A DNA stretch of 64,000 nt, taken from assembly GCF_900070355.1 (NCBI RefSeq), contig NZ_LN849456.1, forward strand, positions 1,302,001-1,366,000. Reading direction: 5' to 3'. Positions within the stretch are counted from its first letter, which is position 1, and every line of letters starts with the position of its first letter. The DNA comes from Devriesea agamarum. GTDB taxonomy: Bacteria; Actinomycetota; Actinomycetes; Actinomycetales; Dermabacteraceae. Shown here piece after piece: positions 35,546 to 46,427 of this stretch. The notes beneath the pieces are model-generated. The model did not search any database and was not told the DNA's origin. It saw only the letters and a list, made by a program, of their open reading frames with translations. The position numbers were made by a program, and so were the translations under genes.

Positions 35546-35776
35546 TCAGGCTTTACGGATTGTAATGGTCCATCCCGCGTCGCCGGTGCGATCAAAATGG
35601 GTTACCGGGTAACCGGATTCAGCGGCCCACCGCGGAATGGACTCGGTGGCCTGTGTGCAGTCGAACTCTATGACGAGTTCATCGCCGGGAGGCAGCTGAG
35701 CCATGGCTTCCTTGGCGTCGATCAGCGGAAACGGGCAGACCTCGCCGTTGGTCTGAAGGACATGGGTAGCTGACAT
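35546..35776 (-). CDS. tusA: TusA-family sulfur carrier protein
   Basis: A 76-aa TusA/SirA-like protein with the CPxP motif (GEVCPFPLIDAKEAM; Cys14 would carry persulfide). The rest fits the fold (LPPGDELVIEFDCTQATESI, then GWTITIRKA). A GGAGAA sequence 7 nt before the ATG gives a clear ribosome site. It lies downstream of yedE on the same strand, separated by a 21-bp repeat array. YedE-TusA pairs take up thiosulfate and pass the sulfur on inside the cell, by family knowledge. Confidence 0.92.
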   Translation of the reverse strand: MSATHVLQTNGEVCPFPLIDAKEAMAQLPPGDELVIEFDCTQATESIPRWAAESGYPVTHFDRTGDAGWTITIRKA

Positions 35777-35812
35777 CTGTTTTCTCCGTATCTTTGATAT
35801 GTGGCGAGAAAT

Positions 35813-35957
35813 CCTCAGTATTTATTGAGTGATCCTCAGAGTTGGTTGAATGGCCCTTAGTAAATGTTGACTGGTCCTCAGCGCTTTATTGAATGACCTC
35901 GACATTTGTTAAATGAGCTCAGTATTTGTCGAGTAACCTTCAGCATTTGGTAGGGAT
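35813..35957. repeat. 21-bp imperfect tandem repeat array between yedE and tusA
   Basis: Seven units begin at 35813, 35834, 35855, 35876, 35897, 35917 and 35937 (21,21,21,21,20,20,21 bp). Each opens with CCTCAG or a close variant and has an AT-rich core; on the coding strand the consensus is about TCATTCAACAAATACTGAGG. The array is clearly AT-richer than its surroundings. Confidence 0.88.
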
Positions 35958-36037
35958 TTTTAATTTTGTTAAGGGGTTTTTATGGGTTGCGGTGGGCTGT
36001 TTATAACGTTGAGGTCGCGCCCACCGAGCCCAGGTGC

Positions 36038-37189
36038 TCACGAGCGGACATTGATTCCGACGGGTTCAGCGACCTGCGCCTCCCCCTGATCCAGAGCTGC
36101 GGCCGTGGTGCGCAGGGCTTGCCGTTCAGAGGTTCGGCCTGTCTGGTTCTGGGCGGCTTTATCCCTGGCTGCTGCGCGCGGCCTGATCAGCAGGAGGTAG
36201 GTGGCAAGTCCGGTACCTGCGATCATGGCGAGCAGGGCAGCCCAGCCTTGGTAACTGAACAGGGCCGTTTGAACCATGGCGTTTCCGATGGTGCATCCTC
36301 CGGCCCAGGCGGCCCCGACCCCCATCAGGGCCCCGCCGGTCAGTGCGCGCAGCAGCGTGGGGGCGTCGGGAACTCGCAGACGGAACTCCCCTGACCCCTT
36401 AGCCGCAATGAATGCGCCTACCAGGATGCCGAGCACAAGCAGTACGCCCCAGTCGATCTTGGAGAAGTCGCCGGTTGTAAAGAATGCGACGAGGTCGGCG
36501 CTGGGCGTGGTAATACCGAGGCCCGAGTTCCTGCCGGTCGCGGCAGATAGCGGCCATGCGAGGGTGGCCAAGATACCGATGATTACGGCGGCTCCGAAGG
36601 GTCCCCAGGGAGTTTCAAAGAAGATTCGGGCCAGTCCGGTGCGGCGTGCTGGAAGCATTGCCACGGGCAGTTTGGGACGGCGTACGTGGTGGGCTACCAG
36701 CAGGCCCACCCCGATGACGAGGGCGACCACGAGGAACCAGGGCGAGATGCCGAGGGTGTCGTACACGGTGGAGGCGGGGACGGTGGCGCCGCGCAGCCAG
36801 GATGTGACCGGCGCAAGGGGGCCGTCTTTTGCAATGGATGCGAACAGAGCGTAGGTGATCAGAGCGAACCAGCTGCCGACCAATCCTTCCGCGCTGCGGT
36901 AGTAGGTACCGGTTGCGCACCCGCCCGCCAGCACGATGCCAAATCCGAAGATCAGGCCACCGATGATGACGGCGAGGGGTGCGAAGTTGTGGATGACGGG
37001 AGAGATGAGCCCGACCTGTGTGAGGGCAAATACTCCGACGGATTGGATCGCGACGACCAGCAGGAAGGCGGAGAACCAGCGGGTCGAGCGGGTGAGGAAC
37101 AGGTCACGGAAGGCGCCTGTGACGCAGAAGCGGCCGCGCTGGAGGGTGAACCCGAGTGCGGCACCGAGGAGGAGTCCAGTGAGGATCAT
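36038..37189 (-). CDS. YeeE/YedE (TsuA-like) thiosulfate transporter
   Basis: A 383-aa integral membrane protein of the YeeE/YedE family, which imports thiosulfate. Three conserved Cys motifs line the expected path: LQRGRFCVTGAFRD (N-terminal repeat), GGCATGTYYRSAEG (middle) and GGCTIGNAMVQT (C-terminal repeat). Some nine to ten hydrophobic segments are present. I use ATG 37189 (MILTGLLLGAALGF) because the transmembrane fold begins at once; GTG 37210 and TTG 37225 are possible. An interrupted palindrome lies just upstream. With tusA it forms a sulfur-uptake pair that sits between jetA and jetB. Confidence 0.92.
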   Translation of the reverse strand: MILTGLLLGAALGFTLQRGRFCVTGAFRDLFLTRSTRWFSAFLLVVAIQSVGVFALTQVGLISPVIHNFAPLAVIIGGLIFGFGIVLAGGCATGTYYRSAEGLVGSWFALITYALFASIAKDGPLAPVTSWLRGATVPASTVYDTLGISPWFLVVALVIGVGLLVAHHVRRPKLPVAMLPARRTGLARIFFETPWGPFGAAVIIGILATLAWPLSAATGRNSGLGITTPSADLVAFFTTGDFSKIDWGVLLVLGILVGAFIAAKGSGEFRLRVPDAPTLLRALTGGALMGVGAAWAGGCTIGNAMVQTALFSYQGWAALLAMIAGTGLATYLLLIRPRAAARDKAAQNQTGRTSERQALRTTAAALDQGEAQVAEPVGINVRS

Positions 37190-37227
37190 GCGATGACGGT
37201 AACGGCTCACTCCCCCCGTTGCCAAGT

Positions 37228-37252
37228 TTTACTTATGAATATCATTAGTAAA
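37228..37252. promoter_or_regulatory. 25-bp interrupted palindrome upstream of yedE
   Basis: TTTACTTATGA-ATA-TCATTAGTAAA: two 11-bp arms with one mismatch around a 3-nt centre, in an AT-rich pocket directly before the yedE start region. The symmetry and size suit an operator for a dimeric repressor. No regulator gene lies next to it, so the binding protein is unknown. Confidence 0.5.
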
Positions 37253-37317
37253 TGAACGCGTGTTGCTGCGAACCGATCTCGGACCGCGAATCTTAAGCAG
37301 GCGTACGCGCCCGCTAA

Positions 37318-37851
37318 ATGTCGATCACCCGTTGGGCTGAGAGCGCCGGACATCCGCGAGTCCACCCACCGCCGGACACAAACTCACCCACCATGCCGCC
37401 GCAACGCCCATGCCACACTAAAAAGGTGCCCCCAGTCGATCCCCCTCAACCCGCAGTCGATCCCCCTCAGGCCGCTCCCAATTCCCCACACCCTGCCCCC
37501 AGCCATCCGGTGCGCCTGGATGACCTCACCATTGAGCGGGTGCTGCGGACAGTCGAATGCATTCCAGAGGGGCGAGTGGCAAGTTACGGCGATGTCGGGG
37601 CAATCGCCGGGGTCGGGGCGCGCCTCGTCGGACGTATTATGCGTGACTGGGGCTCATCCGTACCGTGGTGGCGCGTCACCAGGGCGAATGGCGATCACCC
37701 CATACTCGCCCGAGCCCGGCCGTACTGGCAGCGCGAAAATATAGAGGTTGCCGCTCACGGTCGTGGCTGTGTCATGACCACCTACCGCGTTGACCTCGCA
37801 CAGCTGCGCAACGCCGCCGCCGTAGCCTGGCAGGATCTTCCCGACGCCTGA
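37318..37851 (+). CDS. alkyltransferase-like (ATL) DNA-binding protein
   Basis: The MGMT DNA-binding fold lies at about 68-170 (LTIERVLRTVECIPEGRVAS, YGDVGAIAGVGARLVGRIMR). The active-site PCHRV of true O6-alkylguanine transferases is replaced by PWWRVTRANG, with no Cys, so it cannot accept an alkyl group. ATL proteins bind O6-alkylguanine lesions and pass them to nucleotide excision repair. The first ~65 residues are Pro-rich with a DPPQ repeat; the start may be ATG 37318, ATG 37393 or later. It is divergent from yedE and convergent with jetA. Confidence 0.85.
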   Translation: MSITRWAESAGHPRVHPPPDTNSPTMPPQRPCHTKKVPPVDPPQPAVDPPQAAPNSPHPAPSHPVRLDDLTIERVLRTVECIPEGRVASYGDVGAIAGVGARLVGRIMRDWGSSVPWWRVTRANGDHPILARARPYWQRENIEVAAHGRGCVMTTYRVDLAQLRNAAAVAWQDLPDA

Positions 37852-37928
37852 GCGCATCCGCGCAGCACCAACAAACCAGCCAGAAACCCACCTGCCCGGT
37901 GTGGCAAGACATAGCTTGCCCGTCCCAC

Positions 37929-39416
37929 TCAGCTCGCAGGCACCGGAGTCAGGAAGAAAAAGGCTGGAATGCGTGCGACATAGGGGCGACCGTCAGGCTC
38001 GGTCCAGCGGATCGTTTCCTGATCCCCGTCGCGCTGCTCAGCATGCTGTGTCGCCAGGAACATCAGCCCGATCACGCTCGCAAGCCCCTGGGGCGCCGGA
38101 TGTTCCCGCAGAACATCCCCAATCCCTGCCTGACCAGTACGAGCAATCACATCGTTGACATCCTTGGTCAGGCCATCAATGTCAATGTCATTCGTCCGCA
38201 CCAAATCGCCCAGAACCTCCACGCTGAGCGCTTTCGCGTCATACACCTCCGCAGCTGCCGGTGAACCCGGGTCGGAGGGGTCGCGCAGTTGATGCTGCGA
38301 CACTGAAGACACCAGCACGCGGGCCAGATCCAACTCCATCGGGAACGGTGCGCGGCTAGAGACCTCATCGCGAGCCGCCAGCGCCACCGATTGTGCTTCC
38401 ACCAATGCATCGAGCATGACCCGGTGCTGCCGGAAATCCTGGCTGCGCACGAACCGGGCCAAGGAACGATACAGCTCGGTTTTCACATCGAGCACCTCTT
38501 GCGCAGGTTCATGTAGGTCTGAAAACACGTTAGCCAGACGTTCGCGTTCACTCCGGGTCAGCATCTTCGCGAAATCGCGCTCTAGCAGTCGATCCACCAC
38601 AGCCTGGGCCTCTTGGCTGCGGATCGGATCATTTAGCATCCGGAAAAACGCGGTGAATGTGCGCCCCACTTGGGACTGACCTAGCAGATCATCCCCGGCC
38701 AGCAAGCTTTCCAGTACTTCGCCGCGGGCTGCGTCGGGCGAGAGAATCTGCTCGCGCAATCCGAGATCGACCTTGCGTAGATCCTCGCGGTACTGCAGAA
38801 AGTCTCCCGATAGCTCGGTGGCAATTTGCAGCACATCTCGCAGGCGGTCAACGGAGGATTCAGGGCTTGGCAAAAGCAGCTCACCCTCGCTGAGCTCACG
38901 GATCTGCCGTTCAATCTGTTCACGCTGTTCTTGAAGATCTCGCAACCGGCGGTCACGGTCGGTTTCGGTGTCCTGCGCGATGCGGTCGAATTGCTGGACC
39001 ACCAACTGCAAACGCGATGTGGTCGTCGTGGGCTGGTGATCTTCTAATGAGGAGATGAACTGGAGCGCGTCAATGGTGGCCGCAGACGGCTCAAACATCG
39101 TTTCGACCCGGTTGGGGTCATCACGCCTGGTCACATACCCTTCGCGTACCCAGTCTTCGCAGTACTCAGCGGCCGACTTAGTCTGTTCGCGCCCTTCATC
39201 ACGCAATAGCTCAAGGTGGGCTTCCACGCGTGCATGCATGTCTGAGCGCGGTAGACGGCGGTGTCCCGCGGGGAATATCGCCTGGAGGATCGCCAGCACC
39301 GCAGGCGCTTTGGTTCCGGCGAGCAGGCGCCAGGTACTTAGGCGTCGCAGCTGCTCGTAGCGCGCTTTGCGCTGAGCTGGCGAGATGGGGAGGCCAGCAG
39401 AACGGTCGTCGATCAC
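37929..39416 (-). CDS. jetA: DUF3375 protein, Wadjet JetA / MksF family
   Basis: A 495-aa DUF3375 protein, the kleisin subunit (MukF/MksF/JetA-like) that closes the SMC ring. The opening ARYEQLRRLSTWRLLAGTKA and IFPAGHRRLPRSDMHARVEA is typical. A coiled-coil segment (RDRRLRDLQEQREQIERQIR) and the DLFLDPIRSQEAQ-type region follow (RTFTAFFRMLNDPIRSQEAQ), and the C-terminus is helical. GTG 39416 sits 8 nt after CGGTAGGCT. Its usual partner jetB lies 2.5 kb downstream, beyond the ATL, yedE and tusA genes. Its role in loading the SMC complex onto DNA is by family knowledge. Confidence 0.9.
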   Translation of the reverse strand: MIDDRSAGLPISPAQRKARYEQLRRLSTWRLLAGTKAPAVLAILQAIFPAGHRRLPRSDMHARVEAHLELLRDEGREQTKSAAEYCEDWVREGYVTRRDDPNRVETMFEPSAATIDALQFISSLEDHQPTTTTSRLQLVVQQFDRIAQDTETDRDRRLRDLQEQREQIERQIRELSEGELLLPSPESSVDRLRDVLQIATELSGDFLQYREDLRKVDLGLREQILSPDAARGEVLESLLAGDDLLGQSQVGRTFTAFFRMLNDPIRSQEAQAVVDRLLERDFAKMLTRSERERLANVFSDLHEPAQEVLDVKTELYRSLARFVRSQDFRQHRVMLDALVEAQSVALAARDEVSSRAPFPMELDLARVLVSSVSQHQLRDPSDPGSPAAAEVYDAKALSVEVLGDLVRTNDIDIDGLTKDVNDVIARTGQAGIGDVLREHPAPQGLASVIGLMFLATQHAEQRDGDQETIRWTEPDGRPYVARIPAFFFLTPVPAS

Positions 39417-39424
39417 GAATCACG

Positions 39425-39430
39425 AGCCTA
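39425..39430 (-). promoter_or_regulatory. -10 box of jetA (CGGTAGGCT-N8-GTG)
   Basis: Minus-strand CCGGTAGGCT, 8 nt (CGTGATTC), GTG 39416. Same arrangement as jetB and jetC. Confidence 0.55.
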
Positions 39431-39514
39431 CCGGATGGGGCATAGCCCAGAGAGTTGCACGACGTCCCCGGCAACTCGTGAAAATCACGGTCCCGATCTC
39501 TCTTTGGGATAGGG

Positions 39515-39633
39515 GTGACCGCACCAAAGATGCGATTGGGGTCCGACATGGAGATTTCGTTCTCGGCAGGAAAGACAATATGCAGGTGAAGATCGTGAAG
39601 GATCCGGCCAATTACCTGAACCTCGCCAACTGA
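39515..39633 (+). other. possible small, frame-broken ORF
   Basis: A GTG at 39515 opens MTAPKMRLGSDMEISFSAGK, which soon stops. One frame over, KDNMQVKIVKDPANYLNLAN continues to a TGA at 39633. A one-base change near 39566-39572 would join them into a ~39-aa peptide ending 26 bp before the next gene. I do not recognise it, and it may be chance. Confidence 0.2.
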
Positions 39634-39659
39634 TAAACCCTCAGACTAAGGACATCGCG

Positions 39660-40280
39660 ATGACTTCCACGCGCGTCAGCGGCTTTGAACCCTCCCGACG
39701 GCAGCTCGGTCGAGGCGTCATAAGTATTGGGATCGGGGCATTCGGTCTTACACAAGGGGTCGGGTCCGCGTTCGCTGACTCAAAGCAACCGCCCACCGCC
39801 CCAGCCACGCACAAGCTCGCTGTGCGCTATCAGGTCTCACCGCTTAAGGCGCCCGGATGCGCGGGGCTAGTAGCGATTCACCTCGTCAATGTGGGAACTG
39901 AGACGTATTACATGCACTCTCCGCAGGCGAAGTTCCGGGTCGAGGTTCACACCGCGAAGGGTCCCAAAGGGGTAGCCCGCGCCATGACTCCGGGCTATTT
40001 CAACGGCGCGCACATGAGTGACCTCGGTTTCGACGCCGCGACGTCCGTGCACGCATTCGACGTGGTGCTCTCGCACCCGATCGATCCCGGCCACAATCAG
40101 CTCGTGGCCAATATTGCCTTCAGCGATGGTTTGACTCGCGAGGGGCGTGTGATCAACGAAATCATCACCACCCAGACCGTCCGGATGGATGACGATCACC
40201 CGACTGAGTCAAACACGGACGTTCTCTCCCGGTTTCACACGTGGAGCGATTTCGGAAAGCGCCATCCTGGCCTGTTCTGA
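39660..40280 (+). CDS. secreted protein of unknown function with Tat-like signal
   Basis: A 206-aa protein. The N-terminus has a twin-arginine pair (PSRRQLGRGVISIGIGAFGL) and a hydrophobic stretch ending at GSAFADS, consistent with Tat or Sec export; the residues after RR (QLG) are a loose Tat match. The mature part (about 165 aa) looks like a beta-sandwich (KLAVRYQVSPLKAPGCAGLV, AIHLVNVGTETYYMHSPQAK). AAGGA precedes the ATG by 8 nt. It converges on the response-regulator gene across a small hairpin. I do not recognise a family. Confidence 0.75.
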   Translation: MTSTRVSGFEPSRRQLGRGVISIGIGAFGLTQGVGSAFADSKQPPTAPATHKLAVRYQVSPLKAPGCAGLVAIHLVNVGTETYYMHSPQAKFRVEVHTAKGPKGVARAMTPGYFNGAHMSDLGFDAATSVHAFDVVLSHPIDPGHNQLVANIAFSDGLTREGRVINEIITTQTVRMDDDHPTESNTDVLSRFHTWSDFGKRHPGLF

Positions 40281-40320
40281 GGTCAGCCGGTCATGTCCAT
40301 TGGCCGTCGCGGCTACCTAA

Positions 40321-40336
40321 CCGTCACACCTGACGG
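40321..40336. terminator. small hairpin between convergent genes
   Basis: CCGTCA (40321-40326), 4-nt loop, TGACGG (40331-40336), then AAATTT. It lies between the secreted-protein gene and the convergent regulator gene and may serve both. Confidence 0.45.
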
Positions 40337-40351
40337 AAATTTGGTTGCGCC

Positions 40352-41032
40352 TTAGACCGAAGGGTCACCCACCACAGGACCTCGCAGATGCGGGGTCACA
40401 AGCCCCAGCTGGGTAGCTCGAACCAATATTTGTAACCGGGTGGTAACGCCAAGCTTATTAGCGAGTTGACGCATCCTTCCCTTGACTGTCACTTCTGCGA
40501 TGTGAAGCTCTTTAGCGATCTCTGCGGTGCTGAGTCCCTGCGCTAGGAGCGCGAGTGCTTCTTGATCACGCTCAGTCAGATCAATGTTTGAACAATCAAC
40601 CTGTTTCCCTTGGGTAGGGACCGCATCCACCAAAGCCGCCGCAATGCGCGGTTCCAGCACATCAGTGCCGTCCAGAACCGCCTGAAGCGCCCCCACAACA
40701 GCCTCCGGCGGAGTGTCTTTCAGCAGGTAGCCCGCCGCCCCGGCCCTGAGCATGGGCACCACCGACTCCACCGTAGCAAACGTCGTCACCGCAACAATTT
40801 TGGTAGCTGGGTGAGCAGCCAAAATGCGCCGAGTCGCCTCAATGCCGTGCAGGCGCGGCATCCGGATATCCATCACCACAAGATCAGGCTTCAGATCGCG
40901 CACCAGCGCAACCGCCTGCAGCCCATCCTCAGCCTCCCCCACAACCTCAAATGATGACGACGATGAGATGAAAATCTTGAGCGCGGAACGCACAAGGCTT
41001 TCATCGTCGGCAATCACCACGCGTGCCCTCAT
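40352..41032 (-). CDS. NarL/LuxR-type response regulator
   Basis: A 226-aa two-component regulator. The receiver domain has the acidic pocket IADDESLVRSAL (D9, D10), phosphoacceptor Asp55 in LVVMDIRMPRLHG, and Lys in YLLKDTPPEA. The C-terminal LuxR-type helix-turn-helix (LTERDQEALALLAQGLSTAE, then IAKELHIAEVTVKGRM) spans about 150-210. I chose ATG 41032, five bases after GGAGG; ATG 41044 is the longer alternative. The cognate kinase is most likely the HisKA_3 protein at 41340, with a small secreted peptide gene between them on the opposite strand. Confidence 0.93.
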   Translation of the reverse strand: MRARVVIADDESLVRSALKIFISSSSSFEVVGEAEDGLQAVALVRDLKPDLVVMDIRMPRLHGIEATRRILAAHPATKIVAVTTFATVESVVPMLRAGAAGYLLKDTPPEAVVGALQAVLDGTDVLEPRIAAALVDAVPTQGKQVDCSNIDLTERDQEALALLAQGLSTAEIAKELHIAEVTVKGRMRQLANKLGVTTRLQILVRATQLGLVTPHLRGPVVGDPSV

Positions 41033-41149
41033 CCCATCCTCCATCAGTTGGGTTACAAAATGCCAAAATCTGCGAATCTGAGTTTCCCATCTTCACCCTC
41101 CAAGGTTACTCTTGAGTTTCAAAGGTTCCCAGCCGATCCTGGAGGTTCA

Positions 41150-41305
41150 ATGTTGAAGAAAACTCTTACCGTCGCCGCTGCCGCTCTAATCGTGTTCGCC
41201 GGATCAGTTCCCGCCCAGGCCGCAGCTATCGGAGCGAAACCGATGGGCCCAGCAATGGCGCTATGTGATCTGATTCCTGAACTTTGCCCCCCTCACCTGC
41301 GCTGA
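41150..41305 (+). CDS. small secreted two-cysteine peptide next to two-component genes
   Basis: A 51-aa peptide. ATG 41150 has GGAGG four bases upstream. The first ~25 residues form a clear signal peptide: KK, hydrophobic core TVAAAALIVFAGSV, and an AxA cleavage site in PAQAAA. The mature peptide of about 25 residues (IGAKPMGPAMALCDLIPELC then PPHLR) has two Cys six residues apart and a Pro-rich end. It lies 34 bp before the kinase gene on the same strand and about 120 bp from the divergent regulator. It could be a signal peptide ligand or an envelope peptide; no family recognised. Confidence 0.65.
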   Translation: MLKKTLTVAAAALIVFAGSVPAQAAAIGAKPMGPAMALCDLIPELCPPHLR

Positions 41306-41339
41306 TTTCATCCCACCAGGCGCGCGGTAAGTTTTTCCC

Positions 41340-42602
41340 GTGCCATTGACAGATCCTCGTACTGACGACGTGCTCCTCGCACGAACGTCACGCTCACGTG
41401 CTGCCAGAGCACGGGGAAAGCGACCCCGTGCCTGGTGGATACCTCGGTGGACTATTGCCGTGGCACTAGTCTTCGCGGCTTTAGCCACATTCGACGACAT
41501 CAGACTGGTCCTCACCTCCGCTCAGAATGGCGAAGTCTGCACCGTTGAGATAGTCACCCTTGCCTGCGAAATCCTCGCCATCTGCGGGGCGCTCTTTACC
41601 CCATGGATTCCGCTGGCCGCTCTCGCAATATCACTCGCATTAGCGCTGACCACGGGATTTTTCTCACCGATCATCTCAATAGGGATCGTCACCCTCGTCA
41701 GCGCAGCCGTACATGGTCGGCGCATACCGCTCCTGCTAGCTGCCGTGGGCAATCTGTTCGTGATCGGCATTATTGGCAATCACATCCCTCGACTGTGGAC
41801 CACACTGATCTGGCTCGTTGCGCCTAGCCTCGCCATTGGGACCGTCATCATCTGGGTCATCGGAAACACCATCCGCCGCCAACGAGCCATCGAAGAAATG
41901 TCCAGAGACGTCGCAGCGCGCCTAGAGGCCGCACGGGAAGAGGAACGCCAGCGCCTCGCCCGCGAACTACACGATGTTGTCGCACACGAGCTGACCATCA
42001 TCACCATGCAAGCAGCCGTATTGCGCCACGCCGTCGATGACCACACCGCCCAAGAAGCACGCGGCGCAATTGAACACACCTCCCGCAATGCGCTGACCGA
42101 ACTCAAACATCTACTCAAAGTGCTCGAAGCCAACGACGCCGTAGCCACCAACGAGCATCCCGATTCCAACACCGACACACCCAAGGCCAGTGTCTCCTCA
42201 GACGCAGAGGATATTGACCTCCTCGCCCACGATCTGGCGGGACGCCTGCGCTCCCTCGGGCACAAAGTCACCGAAAACATAGCCTGTCCGCCGATGGACC
42301 CGGCTGTCTCCCGCACCGTTGACCGCCTCTTGCGCGAAGCCGTCACCAATATCGTCTCCCACGCCCCCACCGGCTGCCCCTGCCGGATAGAACTCGCCGA
42401 CAAAGACCGGTCTCTATGTCTGATCATTGAGAACGGTCTGACTCCCAGTGACGCCGATGAAGCCGATCGCATCGAGATCCCTTCCAATGGCACAGGGCTG
42501 GCGAGCCTGCAAGAACGAGTGCGGCTACTGGGCGGACAACTCACCTGGACCAGCAGCCCCACCACCTGGACCCTTCACGCCACACTTCCCAGCGCTCACT
42601 AA
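41340..42602 (+). CDS. HisKA_3 sensor histidine kinase
   Basis: A 420-aa kinase. Five or six hydrophobic helices (about 36-175) with little extracytoplasmic sequence form the sensor part, followed by a linker coiled coil (AARLEAAREEERQRLARELH). The phosphoacceptor is His211 in ARELHDVVAHEL; the ATPase has LREAVTNIVSHA (N-box) and GTGLASLQERVRLLGGQL (G-box). GTG 41340 has only a weak ribosome site. The short-loop membrane sensor suits membrane or peptide signals. It presumably phosphorylates the regulator encoded at 40352-41032. Confidence 0.9.
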   Translation: MPLTDPRTDDVLLARTSRSRAARARGKRPRAWWIPRWTIAVALVFAALATFDDIRLVLTSAQNGEVCTVEIVTLACEILAICGALFTPWIPLAALAISLALALTTGFFSPIISIGIVTLVSAAVHGRRIPLLLAAVGNLFVIGIIGNHIPRLWTTLIWLVAPSLAIGTVIIWVIGNTIRRQRAIEEMSRDVAARLEAAREEERQRLARELHDVVAHELTIITMQAAVLRHAVDDHTAQEARGAIEHTSRNALTELKHLLKVLEANDAVATNEHPDSNTDTPKASVSSDAEDIDLLAHDLAGRLRSLGHKVTENIACPPMDPAVSRTVDRLLREAVTNIVSHAPTGCPCRIELADKDRSLCLIIENGLTPSDADEADRIEIPSNGTGLASLQERVRLLGGQLTWTSSPTTWTLHATLPSAH

Positions 42603-42679
42603 AACAGCCTGCACACCGCATCGGGCGCTGGTGGGCACACATTCGCAGATACTCGCGCGCGGGCCCTGTCACAGATTAA

Positions 42680-45841
<3,162 letters not shown>

Positions 45842-45860
45842 TGATACCGGCGCCTTGGGT

Positions 45861-46427
45861 ATGACTTCAGCGCACAGAAGCGAGGATTCTCAGGCTGCCG
45901 CGCACGGGCTTGGAGAACTCGGGGCTGAAAGGCTCGGGTCTGAAGGGCTCGGGCCTGGGGCGCTTGGGCCTGAGCCGCCCTCGCCTTTCACGGCATGGGC
46001 TGTGATCGCAACCAGCTTGGCCGCGGTGATCTGGTGGGTCACGAGCATCGGCATGACGACGATTCTTGCCATGGACGAGCTGCGCATCTCAGCCCTTGAG
46101 CAGGCCACAGCGCACGGCGTGGTCACTCTCATCCACCTGGTGATCCTCGCGCTATGCGCACTAAGCGGGCTCATGCTGGGCCAAAGCAGCTCAGGCGTGG
46201 GACGTATCGGCGGCATGCTGGTAGCTCTAGCCTCGGCCATCTCAGCAGTCAATCTGACAGCCGGGGTACTCATAACCCAAACCGAACCTGCCATATGGCG
46301 CGGGCTGCCAGGCCTGTTGCTGGTCTTGATGCTGGTCACCGCGGCGGTGCATATAGTCGGCGCGGCAATGGCACTCATCGCGCTGACCTCGGGTCCACCG
46401 CAGTCAGATCATGCGCACGGGTTCTGA
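45861..46427 (+). CDS. small four-TM membrane protein, unknown function
   Basis: About 188 aa. A Gly/Leu/Glu repeat-like N-terminus (GLGELGAERLGSEGLGPGAL) precedes four hydrophobic helices (AWAVIATSLAAVIWWVTSIG; VVTLIHLVILALCALSGLML; IGGMLVALASAISAVNLTAG; LLLVLMLVTAAVHIVGAAMA). I do not recognise a family. It follows lacZ by about 20 bp and may be co-transcribed. The start may be TTG 45855 or ATG 45861; neither has a strong ribosome site. It converges on tgt. Confidence 0.65.
   Translation: MTSAHRSEDSQAAAHGLGELGAERLGSEGLGPGALGPEPPSPFTAWAVIATSLAAVIWWVTSIGMTTILAMDELRISALEQATAHGVVTLIHLVILALCALSGLMLGQSSSGVGRIGGMLVALASAISAVNLTAGVLITQTEPAIWRGLPGLLLVLMLVTAAVHIVGAAMALIALTSGPPQSDHAHGF

Noticed and set aside
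35813-35957. CRISPR array
   Set aside because: Units are contiguous 20-21 bp tandem copies without spacers, and no cas genes are present.
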